From contig WTXI01000007.1 in assembly GCA_022376515.1 (NCBI GenBank), forward strand, positions 1,054,001-1,118,000: a stretch of 64,000 nucleotides of DNA, written 5' to 3'. This DNA comes from Lactifluus volemus. Taxonomy: Eukaryota > Basidiomycota > Agaricomycetes > Russulales > Russulaceae. Positions 11,447-25,820 of this stretch are shown piece by piece; the stretch's first letter is position 1; every line of letters begins with the position of its first letter. The translations under genes were made by a program, and so were the position numbers. The notes under the pieces are model-generated. The model ran no database searches and had not been told where the DNA came from. It worked only from the letters and a program-made list of their open reading frames with translations.

Positions 11447-12478
11447 CAAACTAGATTTAATTTTGGGCCGTGAAAACGTAAATACTACTTATTTATTCTT
11501 ATGTCCTCACGTCAGATCGTATGTTTCATTATCATAATGCATGGCTGCCGGATGAAAGGAAGTTGAGGATCGCGTCATATGAACTTGAAGATTTGAACAA
11601 TGGGACATGCCGTAGGCACAGCTCTTCACACAGGTCAGTCCGTGACGCAGTAGCAGAAGTAGGATTGTGATCTGATGTGAAGACAAGCAACGAAAACACT
11701 GAATGTGACCTTATCTTGCCAGGGCACTCTCTCACGATGGCAGTCAATGTGACCTGGGAAGCGACCCTGAATCCAACTACTGACCTTTTTACAGGAGATA
11801 TCCGGTTGGGCACCGTTCTGGCTAATGGCCACGTGGACGTATATTGTATTGGGAAGGGGCAGTCATGAAATAGGGTTGGCCAGTTCGCACCCTCAGGGTC
11901 AGTTGAATGAATTGTCGAAAAAGGGCTCGGAGGTTAATGTTGACAAGTTAACGAGAAGCAAGCGGTATGACTAGTAGAGGATTGCCTGACTCCAAAACAG
12001 AAGTGGGGAGGTTCTGTAACCTGCAGATCGTATTCGTATGTCGAGTTTTCGCCTTGTGGCGACTTTGAGAAGGTTCTGGACCATCACGTCACATAATATA
12101 GGTGTTAATTAGGGAGAATGTAGTAGTTCAACAGCTCAATCAGCGGTCATGTTCAGTAATGTAACCCGGAGGTATATCACAGAAGAAGGGTGAGGATAAC
12201 ATGCCGAGAGGTTTTGATAACTCACCAGAGGTGGAGCGGCCAGGCAACTCTGAATAGTTTGACGCTCACCCGGCGTCACCATTTTAACGGCAGGTCCTTG
12301 GTCGCGTGAGTAAGGAGGATGTGTCGTTGAGAGTGAAAACAGTTTTCTGTCACGTTCCCTTTCCGAGCGCCAAAATGGCAGCGTGCTGCGGCAAAGTTGG
12401 AACCTGGACTTCCACAGACCAAACGTCAACGACATTTGACCTCCACAGTACGTTTTTTGAGTGCAGTTCGGCATTTAC
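11447..12478. other. Intergenic spacer, no gene recognised
   Basis: One kilobase between the MYND gene and the SHR3-like gene. It probably includes the 3' end of the first and the promoter of the second. Several short open frames on both strands show no motif and no conserved exon chain. Confidence 0.5.
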
Positions 12479-13264
12479 ATGGCTATTCGCGCTTGTGTTA
12501 TCGTATCCGTCACTTCCATCCTTCTCGGTGCGTTCGATACAACACCTTTACCGACCTACTCAAATCATCATCCCATATCAGGCTTGCTTTTCACCCACTG
12601 GATCGCAGACTCACTTACCCTTGGAGGTCTCCCGTTACCGATGACCATCTTTGGGTGGCCGCAAGATACTACCATGTGCTCACCAAAGGAGCACCTGGCA
12701 TCGGTTATGTCGTTGCCGCCACAGCCACTCTTGGCGCTCTGATGATTTTGTGGAGTTTCCGTGAGGGTCGAGCGGATAACTTGATGTTTGACGGTGGCAG
12801 TATCTGTGAGAACCCTTTTTATTTAATTTATATATATATATTTCGAGTCGTCGTTCTCAACCCCAGCTCAAAACAGTCTTATATGGCACCGCGATATCGA
12901 TTTATGTTCAAACCGTGCTTCCGAGTGTGTATGTTCGCCGAGAACCAGTCGGCGTCGCTCACTCACAAACTGCTTACTCCTAGGCATATTCAAAAACTTT
13001 GTAGTCCTCCCACTTGACCTCCCTGGGGCAACATTCCCAACCCATCTCCGCGCCCCAACGCTCGAACTGGCTTCGAGCCACCTCATATGTAGCGTCGCCC
13101 TTACCGGCGTGCTTGCATTGCAGACTGGCAGGTGGTGGGTCGAGCATGCAGATGATGATGCCAACGCTGCGGCGAAGCTCAGCGTGGTTACTCCTGGAGG
13201 CAAGCCGGAGGTCGCCCAAAAGGATGAGGACTTGGTGGCGGCATCGGCTCCTTCATCAACATGA
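12479..13264 (+). CDS. SHR3-like ER membrane chaperone for amino-acid permeases
   Basis: Shr3 family proteins are four-helix ER proteins that fold amino-acid permeases and help package them into COPII vesicles. Exon 1 (MAIRACVIVSVTSILLG) is the first membrane segment. After an intron (from about 12528 to 12581) comes the family signature GLLFTHWIADSLTLW and RSPVTDDHLWVAARYYHVL, then a second helix (GIGYVVAATATLGALMILWSF). Two more introns follow (about 12807-12875 and 12918-12982) before the C-terminus with NFVVLPLDLPGATFPTHLRAP and a cytosolic tail ending at 13264. Between LTL and the tryptophan one T is missing (CTTGG at 12619-12623, where CTTTGG is expected). Otherwise all family blocks are in order. 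It converges on the LETM1 gene. Confidence 0.85.
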
Positions 13265-13409
13265 GGAACCAATGTATAAGGGCATGGTAGTTTGTTTGAA
13301 AAAAGGGGTTAGGGACCTTGACTTGGGAGGGGCACGAGGGCCGATATTAGAAAATATACGATGTATATCTATTGAAGAGTTGAGATTATGCAGCATGGCT
13401 ACGGATTTT

Positions 13410-15640
<2,231 letters not shown>

Positions 15641-15766
15641 AAAGGTGGCAAAGGAAAGGCAATGTGACTTTGACGAGTGGTCAAGCTGAAAACGATGACA
15701 AAGAATGGGCACGATCACGCGAATTAATGACGGACAGATTCTCGGAGGCCTTGTACTCGAAAACAC

Positions 15767-17066
15767 ATGGCCGCTTACTTCTTTTCTTCCCCGGTTGATG
15801 TCGATATCAGACTTGAAGGCGAAGACGTTCGGAAACAGGTAGAATCAAAGGCAGAGAAGGATCGCCCTGTTTCTTGCCCCGTGTATTATGATGGGGAGTC
15901 TGTTTCCGGCCAGGTGCGCAGTACCTACCTTTATTTTCTGCCTATACTCAACTCATATGCGTGATGGACGAGACAGGTTACAGTCCGCGTTCGAGACGGA
16001 AAGCGCACGACACATGATGGAATCAAAGTCGAGTTTGTGGGAAACATTGGTATGTCTACGTGTTTGTGACTCTCATTGCTCAAATGGCTGTTTTTTTTGT
16101 AACAGAGCTGTTTTACGACCGTGGTCACCACCATGAATTCCTTTCCCTCTCTCAAGAATTGGCCTCCCCTGGAGACTTACGACAGGCACAGACGTTTGAT
16201 TTCTTATTCAAAAATGTTGAGAAGCAGTATGAGAGCTACCTGGGTATTAATGTCAAGTTGCGGTGCGTAGCGTCTCTCATGGCCGATGTAGCGTCGTCTC
16301 ACTTAGCTCTGTGTTAGGTACTTTATTCGTGTGACAATATCACGACGGATGTCAGACGTCGTGAAAGAAAGGGACATCTGGGTGCACTCCTTCCGTATGC
16401 CACCAGATAGTAACAACTCGATCAAGATGGAGGTCGGCATTGAAGATTGTCTCCACATTGAATTCGAGTACAACAAATCAAAGTAAGTGTAACGCGATCG
16501 CGTCTTAAACTGTCTGATAGAGATTGCGTAGGTATCATCTAAAAGACGTGATTGTCGGAAAAATCTACTTTCTGCTCGTGCGCATCAAAATCAAGCATAT
16601 GGAACTATCGATTATTCGTCGGGAGACTACCGGGTCACCGCCAAATCAATATAATGAGAGTGAGACCATCACAAAGTTCGAAATTATGGACGGTGCGCCC
16701 GTACGAGGTAACACTATGTAACACTCTTCCTTTTCTGCAATAATATGTGTATATTCTAGGCGAAACAATCCCAATTCGACTTTTCCTCGGCGGGTTCGAC
16801 TTGACGCCAACGTTCCGCGAAGTGAACAAGAAGTTCAGCACGCGCTATTATCTTAATCTCGTCCTCATCGACGAAGAGAACCGACGTTATTTCAAGCAGC
16901 AGGTGCGTCCCCTACTGCCTTAATTTTCTCATCTCGCGGTGTCGCTGACCGAATCGTGTAGGAAATTACGGTCTTCAGAATACCCGAGGTGCGTCGTGTC
17001 CCATCTTACTGCGCTGGATTAATAACTGGCTTGCCTGCTCCCGTCCACTTTGTGTTCTAGAATTAG
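15767..17066 (+). CDS. VPS26: VPS26, retromer core subunit
   Basis: Arrestin-fold subunit of the retromer, which recycles cargo from endosomes to the Golgi. Eight exons (15767-15913, 15977-16049, 16106-16262, 16318-16482, 16532-16707, 16760-16902, 16962-16988, 17061-17066) sum to 894 nt, a clean 297-residue protein. Diagnostic near-invariant blocks are YYDGESVSGQV, ELFYDRGHHHEFLSL, NSIKMEVGIEDCLHIEFEYN, KYHLKDVIVGKIYFLLVRIK and KFEIMDGAPVRGETIPIRLF. The protein stops soon after ENRRYFKQQEITVFR, so it lacks the variable tail of the human protein. The last exon is only 6 nt (Asn plus stop). It diverges from LETM1 over about 126 bp. There are no frameshifts, in contrast to its neighbours. Confidence 0.96.
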
Positions 17067-17394
17067 CCACCATGTACTTCGACTTATTACTATCGCTGGC
17101 TATACATATCTGTAAATATCACTTGTTGGCCCTGCACCAGATAGGGAAACTGTAGGAAGTTGCTTAACATCACGGCTCGGTCCTAGCTTGAACGAACAAA
17201 TCGAGACGCTTCAGGGAACAGTGAAAGTATTTCAACGGGTGATCTTTAGTCCCTACTCAACTTGCCCTTTATGTTGCCGTCCACTGGTACTGTACGCCAG
17301 CGGGCCCCAGATACGGTTTCCCTTTATAGTAAGCTTACTTAGTTACAACTTGAAGTGCGCTGACCGAGTGCACGCGTCGTTGGCCACAGAACTT

Positions 17395-18873
17395 ATGACA
17401 AGTTTACTCGATCCGGCCAGCCGAGAGTACAAGCTTGCTAGGAGACACCACTATAAAACTACCAAAAATCGTGCAGAGAGCTCAGATTCAGATTGACCGC
17501 TTTCAGGGCAGCAGAAAAGAAATACAAAGCTCGCTTTCCTCCTCCGGATCTTTCTGATCTTCTTGACCTTGCTTTATTGGACGTGACCAGATTTGTAGAG
17601 ATACAACAGACAGGGTGGAAGGGCAGCGCTGATGCAGTTCAAGTCAAGGCGATTAGCCTCAAGGGTGATGAGGAAAGGGTGCGCAAGGCATATACGATCA
17701 CTGGCATGCCTGGTGGGTATCATCCGACGACCGACCCCACTGCTCAGACCTTGGTCTCACATCTCTCTTCAAGGGCTGGTGATCCTACCATTTTTTGTCT
17801 CGACACACACACAACGAGACTTGATAAAATGGTCTCTCCGTGATCATGCCAGACACCCAAACGAAACTAATTTGGATACACATTACTTGCTCCCGTCATC
17901 CGGCCTCTGGAATACCTACCTCCACTCGCCCGAAACGATCGTCCAGCCTCGCGCTCCTCCCTCACCGACTTCAGAAGTGCTACCGGACTCCCCAGGCCGC
18001 GACAACTCATCTCGAATACCCCCGCCTCGCCCTCGAATTTCGCTCTCCTTAAGAGTACGTCACGCCCCCAACCCGTACCATCTGCGCACGCGCAGCCGCT
18101 TAGCACTGCACAGCTCCTCCCCCGCCTCCGCTGGGCGAACATCGGTTGGTTTTACCATTGGGGAGCTAAGCAGTACGACTTTGCGCGTGAGGTGCAGCCA
18201 GTGGGCGAACCGTTCCGAAGGTATGCGTTGACGTGGTGCGCAGCATCTGTTGGCGCGACGTGTTTGGACACCTGGACGCTGAATCGCTCGACGGTTGGGG
18301 AGATGGTGGGCCCGATTGGCAAACGTGGGAAGAGATGTATGGTCAGTACAAGTAAAAGTCCAACTTTGGACCGCGTTTGAAGTTTTTCTCTGCGCCTCTC
18401 TTTTTGTAGAGCCCGACGCGGCATTGTCAACTTTTATCAAACCAAAGACACCCTAATGGGTCATGTTGATCGCTCCGAGATCTGTGCTACCTCGCCCCTC
18501 GTGTCGATCTCGTACGCCTTCTCTCGTCCCTTTCACTAATCCACTGGCCTTTTATTGACGCCCTCGATCCTCCTGTTAGCCTCGGCAACGCCGCCGTTTT
18601 CTCATTGGTGGCCTCACACGCGATGTCGCGCCCATCCCCATTTTGTTACGCTCAGGTGACGTCATCGTCATGTCAGGTCCTGCATGCCGACGCGCATACC
18701 ATGGTGTTCCCCGCATACTGGAGGGAACGCTACCGGAACATCTTGGGGAAAGTGTCAAAGCTCATGACGGGGCGTGGGCGCCGTATGCGCAGTACATGCG
18801 CACGGCGCGAATCAACGTCAACGTCCGGCAAGTGTTTCCCAAGGGGTTCAACCCTGGCCCTATACATCCTTAG
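17395..18873 (+). CDS. ALKBH1-type Fe(II)/2-oxoglutarate dioxygenase
   Basis: AlkB homologue 1 family demethylase of modified nucleic acids (tRNA or DNA). Seen in order: YKARFPPPDLSDLLDLALLD (about 17524); VILPFFVSTHTQRDLIKWSL; NETNLDTHYLLPSSGLWNTY; LRWANIGWFYHWGAKQYDF (about 18127); then DAGIVNFYQTKDTLMGHVDR. The H-x-D iron ligands are in GHVDRSE, the distal histidine is in YHGVPRI, and the 2-oxoglutarate arginine is in ARINVNVR near the stop. Introns: about 17471-17507 (uncertain), 17713-17772, 18342-18409 and 18513-18580. One base is missing at each of four places (C-run 17990-17993, about 18220, GG 18420-18421, T-run 18597-18600), but every conserved block reads through. The start is uncertain: 17395 is the first ATG linking through a short intron to the conserved part. 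Confidence 0.8.
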
Positions 18874-19056
18874 AAATGTCAGAGATTTCTATGGGTGAAC
18901 GCAGTATTGACAATAACCACACACTTAGCTGTTCAGATCAGATTTACTCTGTTTACATTAGATATAAAGGGTGGTATGTATTAGAAGTAGACTACTTGAT
19001 ATGTGAGGAGGATATGTTACAGATATCTAATCTCTACGGTTGCGAGGCGGAGGATT

Positions 19057-20169
19057 CTACCTGTCTGGAATAGAAGCCAGTAAACAAGCCGCGCTGCCGA
19101 TATGCCGTCGCACGTCATGGTAGTCGACGTCATGGGCTAGATGTACAATGTGTGAACCTCACGAATGATATGAAATGGTAATTGTACGTACAGTCTTCAA
19201 CTTCTCCCCAACGTTCGATCTGGCTAGCGACCTCCACTTGGGACGCCCGAGCTGCCTGCTCAGTGGTGATACGACCGTTTACGAGTGCAAGCGCTATGAT
19301 AAACGACTTTGTGGTATACGTCGCACGCTCCATGGCTGGAAACGATTGCATGCGTGAGCGAACGGCAGGGTCAGAATATTACGGTGAATAAAAACGCAAC
19401 CAGCCATTTGCCACATATCGAAGCTCTGAAGCACTTTATCCAACTTTTTCTTCGTCGCTTCGGGCTGGGTACTGAACAGCACAGAATCGGAAGTGACAAG
19501 TTCAACGTCAAAGTCATCACGTGCCCATTTAAGTAGGGGATTCCAGTGCTCGTTCTGCAAACGCACAAGCGGCTCGGGATAGTTTTGGTGGAAGCTGACC
19601 GGTCGTGTTATGCGTGCGGACAGAATTAGTAGAATGGGCAGAGACAATACCATATAGTATCCGTATCGAGGTACTTGAGCAGGGAGTTGCGAACATCCAC
19701 ACGCGCTGCAGCTTTATTCATTGTGTCAATCGCGCGTGCTGCAAGTGAGGTCTACCCCTATATGCGTTAGTTGAGGGACAGAGCAGAGCTTGGTGGCAGA
19801 CAGGATGACCCACCATGGGTAGCGCGTGCGATTGGAGCACATTCCGTTGATTTTCCCATTCGGACACGATGAGCGTCGCAGCGAGGCGCTTGGAGCGAGG
19901 AAGCAGTAGAGGTTTTCCCCCAGGAGTCTTGAGCGGGCGAGAATCAAGTGTGATAGCGAGAGCGTCTCCTCGCTCTTGGAGGTCAACGGTTTTCCAAAAG
20001 CGTTTGAGGGTGGTCTCTGCCCCTGCGAGGGGATAAATCGATGAGGAGAGAAATTTGATATGAAAAACACACGGTTTGTCTGTGTGGCTGGCTGGCTGAC
20101 ATCTAGAGAGACGTTCGATGCTAGTCTCCGGAAGGAGGATAAGACCTGCTGGGTTAGTATACGAGGCAT
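19057..20169 (-). CDS. ATP12: ATP12, F1-ATPase assembly chaperone
   Basis: Mitochondrial matrix chaperone that binds the F1 alpha subunit during ATP synthase assembly. Exon 1 (20169-20073) encodes a presequence-like start, MPRILTQQVLSSFRRLASNV. A 50-nt intron beginning GTGTGT leads at 20022 to TLKRFWKTVDLQERGDALAI, then LDSRPLKTPGGKPLLLPRSK, the family signature. Further exons carry MTSLAARAIDTMNK, NSLLKYLDTDTI, YPEPLVRLQNEHWNPLLKWA, LDKVLQSFDMWQMAAMERAT, KSFIIALALVNGRITTEQAA and ASQVEVASQIERWGEVEDSH near the end. All parts of ATP12 are present, all introns obey GT..AG, and no frame break was needed. It shares a 163-bp divergent promoter with MSH3. Confidence 0.93.
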
Positions 20170-20332
20170 GGCTCAAATAACCCTGGCTGGCTGGTGTAAT
20201 GAGGTGAAGCATCACGTGGTATGAATGACCACCCGCGTCACGGTGTCTTAGCTGACGCGTTAAGTTACGACGCGACGTCATGCGGCCTCAGAGTCTAGAG
20301 CCACTCACACTCAGAAAAGTGGCAATGCTGGG

Positions 20333-23300
20333 ATGAGGCAACCAATGATCTCCAGCTTCTTTTCACAGGGGTCAAAAGGTCTCGGTACTTCTTCGGAGCC
20401 TCCCTCCAGCTCCAATTCTCCAATCGACCTCACCGTCTCAGACAACGAGGAGCGACCGGTCAAAAAACGGAAGATGGAATACAAGCCAGCTTTGGAACCT
20501 GTTGATCGCAACCCCAGCCCAAACCTCAGCACACCCCGCCCAGGCGAGACCCACCGCCAAAACACTTCCAGACCAAGAGGCCGACTCCAAGCCTCGGAGG
20601 CAGCAACGTGACAGACGCCGGATTCTTCTGGAGCCGAGTCAGAAAGCGGGTTCAAACGTTTGCAAGAGTTGTTCGCTCGCAAAGTTGAGCAGAAGAAAAA
20701 GGGAAAGGAAAGAGAACGGACTTCGCGAAAACAGGCAACAGTCGGTCCCAGCGGTGAACCGTATACAGCGCTGGAGCTGCAGGTATGGAGCACCTACCTT
20801 GACTGAAGCGAAAACGCTCATATCGTACAGGTCCTTCAACTTAAAACGAAGCATGAAGGCATACTTTTAATGATTGAAGTTGGATACAAATATAGATTCT
20901 TTGGGGAGGATGCAAAGGTTTGCTGGGTCAAGGTTTCTTTGTCACTCTTTATTCAAAGTTGGTGCACAGATAGCTGCCAAGGAGCTTGGAATCGTTGCAT
21001 ACCCGGACCGCAATTTCATCGTCGCATCAATACCTACACATCGGCGCGACATCCATCTTAGAAAGTGACTACTTTTGACATGCCGTGAATGCCATCCACT
21101 AAAATTCCTCCTGTAGGCTGTTATCTCGAGGGCATAAAGTGGGCATTGTGGCCCAGACAGAGACTGCAGCTCTAAAGAAGGTCGGCGAAAATCGCAATGC
21201 GCCCTTCGAGCGAGAGCTCACGCATCTTTATACCGCTGTGACGTGAGCCTACCACATCACACGTTCCACTCTGTATTTTCTCACTTTTTGATCGGTCTTT
21301 AGATATGTCGATGACATGGATTCTGTTGACGATGTGGATGCAACTGACGCACCCCTGCTAATGTGCGTAATCGAACACCTACGTGGTGGCATGGGGGCCG
21401 ATGAGAGGGTCAACATTGGGACGATTGTCATCTGTCCTAGTACAGGTGATGTCATATGGGATGAGTTTGAAGGCAAGTCACTTATCGAGTGCTTTTTCTT
21501 TGTTATGTTAAGAGTACATCAGATGGCCATATGCGTACGGAGCTCGAAGTGAGTTTTTTTTCTGTTTTTCAACTGTTACCGCCTATGTCCTCGTATCAGA
21601 CAAGAATGGTTCACTGCAAACCTGCGGAGCTACTACTAGCCGAACAGGGTCTCACGAAGCCTACTGAGCGAATGCTGAAGCATTTCGCTGGGTCCGTTAT
21701 CTAGGCACCAATAATGTATAAACACTTGACGCTAACGTTCTCGATATCAGGAGCGCTACAACAGAACGCAGAATCCGAATAGAAAGGTATAAGAATACGA
21801 TGTCATACACTGATGCATTCGATTTTGTATCCCAATTTTACACCCAAAAAACCCAATGTAGGAAGGCGTCGACAAATTTTACATCGGGTCTGTACTTTGT
21901 CTTAATCATGGAGTTTGGGTGTTAACAAACCACAGGCAAATTAATGGCCGAGGTGGCTGGTTTTCCGAAACAAGTCATTGTCGCTCTCGCTCAGTGCATT
22001 GAATACTTATCTGCCTTTCGCATTGCCGATGCCTTGCTGGCAACAAACTTCTTCGCCAAGTTTACGACGAGGGCACACATGCTTCTCAACGGTAACACCC
22101 TAACTAATTTGTACGTACCTAGCGCCCGTTGCGGCACGCAAGGAGGCTGATAAGACACGACCAGAGAGATTTATCAAAACGACACGGATTTTACGAGCAA
22201 AGGATCTTTAATGTGGATTTTGAATAAGACTGTCACGAAGTTTGGATCGAGACTACTGCATAGCTGGGTTGGGAGGCCACTCGTGGACACAAAGTGAGTC
22301 CATCCACTTGTAGCATTTCACCTTGTTTAGGACAATTTAGAGTGCTGCAAGAGCGAATAGATGCAGTCGAGGAGATAATTTCGACTTCATCTCAACATCT
22401 ACACACCTTACGCCCAATTTTGAAAGGTCTACCAGATCTAGCGAAGGGCTTATGTCGAATTCAATACGGAAAGGTATGGAATCTCTTGTCAAGTGTGGAC
22501 TGCCGTGCTGAGCTAGCTGTTTGCAGTGCACACCGAAAGAGCTAGCCGTTTTACTGCCCGCTTTCAACAAAGTGGCTACGGCATTTTCAAACTTTGAAAG
22601 CCCTACCGCAGTCGGATTCAAGTCGACTCTCCTCAACAGTATTTTCTTCGCGCTGCCTCTACTGCGAGAGCCCGTCCAACAGCTCATCAGTGCTGTCGTG
22701 CTGAAAAAGGCAGCCGCCGGGAATAAGGCTGAAATGTGGGTGGACCCCGAACTATACCCAGAAATCACGGATGCGGACGGAGTAAGCGCATGTACCTTAT
22801 TTTTATTTCTTGCTAATTTGTGAAGGCCATGGTTTGATAGAGAAGGAACTTGACGACCAGCTCAACACCAGTAAGCAGATAAACAGAGGAGTCGGGCATT
22901 CGTGGGTAACAAACCACTGATTGATCAATAGTCAGGGGACAGTTGAAGAAGCCTGGCTCCAGTGGACAACAGCTCGGGTGATGAGGTAGGAAAATATCAA
23001 AGTTCCGAGTCAATTTCTGACAGAATATGATAGTACTTGGTAGAAGTTAGCCGCTCTGAAGATTTGAGCAAGATTCCACATACCTGGCTTATGCATAGCA
23101 GGTAAATCCTGCATTTTTTAAATCGATCGTCGACTCAATTCTGGGCAGCACGAAGAAAGTGCGTAGGTATTATACGCCTGCAGTAAGAGAAAAACTCGCA
23201 CTGCGAGAACAGTTTCGAGAGATGCGTGATGCGGCTGCCAGCAAGGCCTTCCTCTCTTTCCTTGAGACATCTCACACACTCAATACGCGATCTTGCGTGA

Positions 23301-24378
23301 CGCTGTGAATAAGCTCGCAGTGATCGACTGCCTGCTCAGCCTCGCCCTCGTTGCGATGCGTAATAATTATATCAAGCCGCAATTCACAGCTGAACAAGAC
23401 GTGCTTGAGATTGTCGATGGACGACACCCGATGGTAGAGGCACTACGCGCGGACCCGTTTGTGCCGAACAGCGTTTCCTTGGCGACAGCGAGCCACGCAG
23501 CAAAATCATCACGGGTCCGAACATGGGAGGAAAGAGCTCTGCCGTGCGCATGATCGCGCTCATCGCGATTATGGCACAGATCGGCTCGTATGTGCCTGCA
23601 ACGGCTGTGAGGCTTAGCATGCTGGATGGCGTTCTAACGCGCATGGGCGGTGAGTACACGGAAGTTGATTTGAACGCGATCTAAGTTGGCCTTGCCAGCC
23701 TCGGACGAACTCGCGCGTGGGCGTTCAACGTTTATGGTCGAAATGTCGGAAACGAGCGATATACTTGTCCATGTTACAAACAAGACCTTGGTCATCCTCG
23801 ACGAGCTTGGCCGAGGTACATCAACCTTTGATGGTGTATGCCTTGGTTTGTGTCCGAAAAGCGTCCAAATCTGACGTTTTATTCCAGATGGCGATTGCCC
23901 ATGCTGTTCTCCACTATCTCGTGCACGTGAAACGCTGCAAGACACTCTTCATCACTCACTACCCGCTTGTCGGGGCAGAACTGGTGCGACAGTTCCCTGA
24001 AGACGTCGAGAACCTTCACATGGGATTTACGGAGGACGTGCGAATCAATGGCGTGCGGGAGATTACGTTCCTGTACCGTCTCACGAAGGGACTCGCCACA
24101 GAATCATTTGGGATTGAATGCGCACGGCTTGCAGGAATTGAGGAAGATGTGTTGGAAACTGCTGCGCAGCACGCAGACAAAATGCGTGTCATGGTTGAAG
24201 AGAAGACTAAGCGGAGCAGGTGAGCATTCGCACAGAGTCGCCCCGCTGTTTGTCGTGAGTTGACGTGACGTCAAGGGTCAGAAAGGTCTTGAAGTTGCTG
24301 AGCCCATGCTTGGGTGACGATGCGGCGGACATCCTGAAACAACTAGGGGACATGACCGCCCCTATTGAAGCTGATTGA
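20333..24378 (+). CDS. MSH3: MSH3, DNA mismatch repair MutS homologue
   Basis: Subunit of MutS-beta (MSH2-MSH3), which recognises insertion/deletion loops. The N-terminus [12 protein letters not shown] is a PCNA-interacting (PIP) box, as expected for MSH3. The mismatch-binding domain has [33 protein letters not shown] and [19 protein letters not shown]. The connector, lever and clamp follow. The ATPase domain has Walker [10 protein letters not shown] (about 23519), the [13 protein letters not shown]alker B/signature (about 23800), and a switch region [14 protein letters not shown]. At least 15 short introns are visible, including a GC-AG one (21473-21522) and a 39-nt one (20608-20646) that removes an in-frame TGA. 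One base is missing at about 22834, 22956, 23266 and 23482; the MutS sequence continues across each. The ATG at 20333 is chosen because it is just upstream of the PIP box. Confidence 0.93.
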
Positions 24379-24734
24379 TGCTCCCGTGTGGTGATAGGCT
24401 AGGTGGTGTCTTTGCCTTTTGCTTAGTGCGTCTGTCTGGGTCTTAGAACTTGTGGCATGAAGACACATGGATGCCGTTCTCTGTTAAAGATAAAGGTACA
24501 AATCTTTTTAGGGAGGTTAATTAAATAGAGAGAATGTACACGACACTAAACTCGAGCGCTGGGGAAAAACACAGTAACAAAGAGTAGAATCCTGAGACGG
24601 GAAATGATGCCGTGTGGGTGAAGCGTGTGTTCAAGGTTCGAATGGCGAGTGCAACGCCGCGGCATCACCTTCAGAAGGCATGTGAAGGCACTGCAAGGGA
24701 GATGCCGTATTTAGGTTTTCATCGATCCACTGGC
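24379..24734. other. Intergenic spacer between MSH3 and the esterase
   Basis: About 350 bp, AT-rich in its middle, holding the MSH3 3' end and the promoter of the following gene. No motif stands out. Confidence 0.45.
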
Positions 24735-25664
24735 ATGGCTGCTAGCTGTCAGGATATGGTCGTTCTCTTCGGAGATTCACTCACACAGAGAAGCTGGGAT
24801 CCCGAACATAAGGGCATTGGTTCTCGTCTCGCCAGTACGTCGACAGTGTAGATTGTACCACACCCGGGGTCACATACCATCCTAGATTTGTATGTGCGCA
24901 AGCTTGACATTGTCAATCGTGGCTTCTCGGGGTACAATACGGACTGGGCACTGCCAGTCTTAAAGCAGGTATGTCAACTCGAATAGCGTATTATAGGTTC
25001 ATTATCTGAAGCAGGGCTTGGCCAGATCATTGCAAAGCGAGAGGACGTACAACCTCGGACCGCACGCTTGCGACTCCTTACCATCTGGTTTGGAGCAAAT
25101 GATGCGTGTCTACCAGAATACAGGCAACACGTCCCTCTTTCCCGGTTCTCAGAGAATCTAACAACGATGGTGCACACTATTCGGGCACCCGATTCACCCT
25201 GGTATTCTCCCGAAACAAAGCTTCTCCTGATCACCCCACCACCTATTCATGTTCCCAGTATGGGGATGAACAGTCGGACATTCGATGTCACGAAGACTTA
25301 TGCCGAGGAAGTGAAAAAAGTAGGCGAAAGAGAGGACGTGCCCGTACTGGATGTATGGACAAGGATGTGGGAGGCAGCGGGAAAGAGCGAGAACGGATTA
25401 GAAGTTTACTTTACGGATGGATTGCACTTGGCTGAAGCTGGATACGAGGTAAGCGTCAGTGCGTATGTGCAATTGTATACTGAACCGGTGACATCTTGGC
25501 CGTAGATCGTATTTTCCATGCTGGACGAGGCAATAATCCGGTATTATCCCGAGCTTTACCATGAGAATATCGAGAGTATCTTTCCGCTATGGGACTACTT
25601 CCATAGCCACACGCTAGAAGAGTTCAAGGCAGAATGGGCAGGTGATGTAGAGGATAGATTCTAG
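24735..25664 (+). CDS. Isoamyl acetate-hydrolysing esterase type GDSL/SGNH hydrolase
   Basis: SGNH-fold hydrolase of the IAH1 group, which cleaves acetate esters. Block I is VVLFGDSLTQRSWDPEHKGI, with the catalytic serine in GDSLT. LYVRKLDIVNRGFSGYNTDW holds the block II glycine, LTIWFGANDAC the G-x-N-D of block III, and FTDGLHLAEAGYE the D-x-x-H of block V. The C-terminus is acidic and ends EEFKAEWAGDVEDRF. Exons are separated by introns at about 24836-24885, 24970-25027 and 25449-25505, all GT..AG. Length is about 250 residues, normal for the family. The frame is clean. No signal peptide is seen, so a cytosolic site is likely. Confidence 0.9.
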
Positions 25665-25820
25665 ACAGGGTTAGGGTCTGTACGCGCGGATGCGTGACAA
25701 CTTAAACACGACGTGTCACACAATTTCTCACCTGTGACCTCTCGTGTTGCCGGACACGACGTGCTTCAGAATGTCGCAAGTATTCTCTCCCTTTATTTTT
25801 CCTTTATCTTTATCGTGATA

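Noticed and set aside
11532..11868. Open frames in the spacer after the MYND gene
   Set aside because: No conserved motif, stop-limited on both sides, no ATG context or exon chain.
17188..17496. Long open frame upstream of ALKBH1
   Set aside because: Only the last part (from 17395) can link to the ALKBH1 exons; the rest is likely untranslated or the VPS26 3' region.
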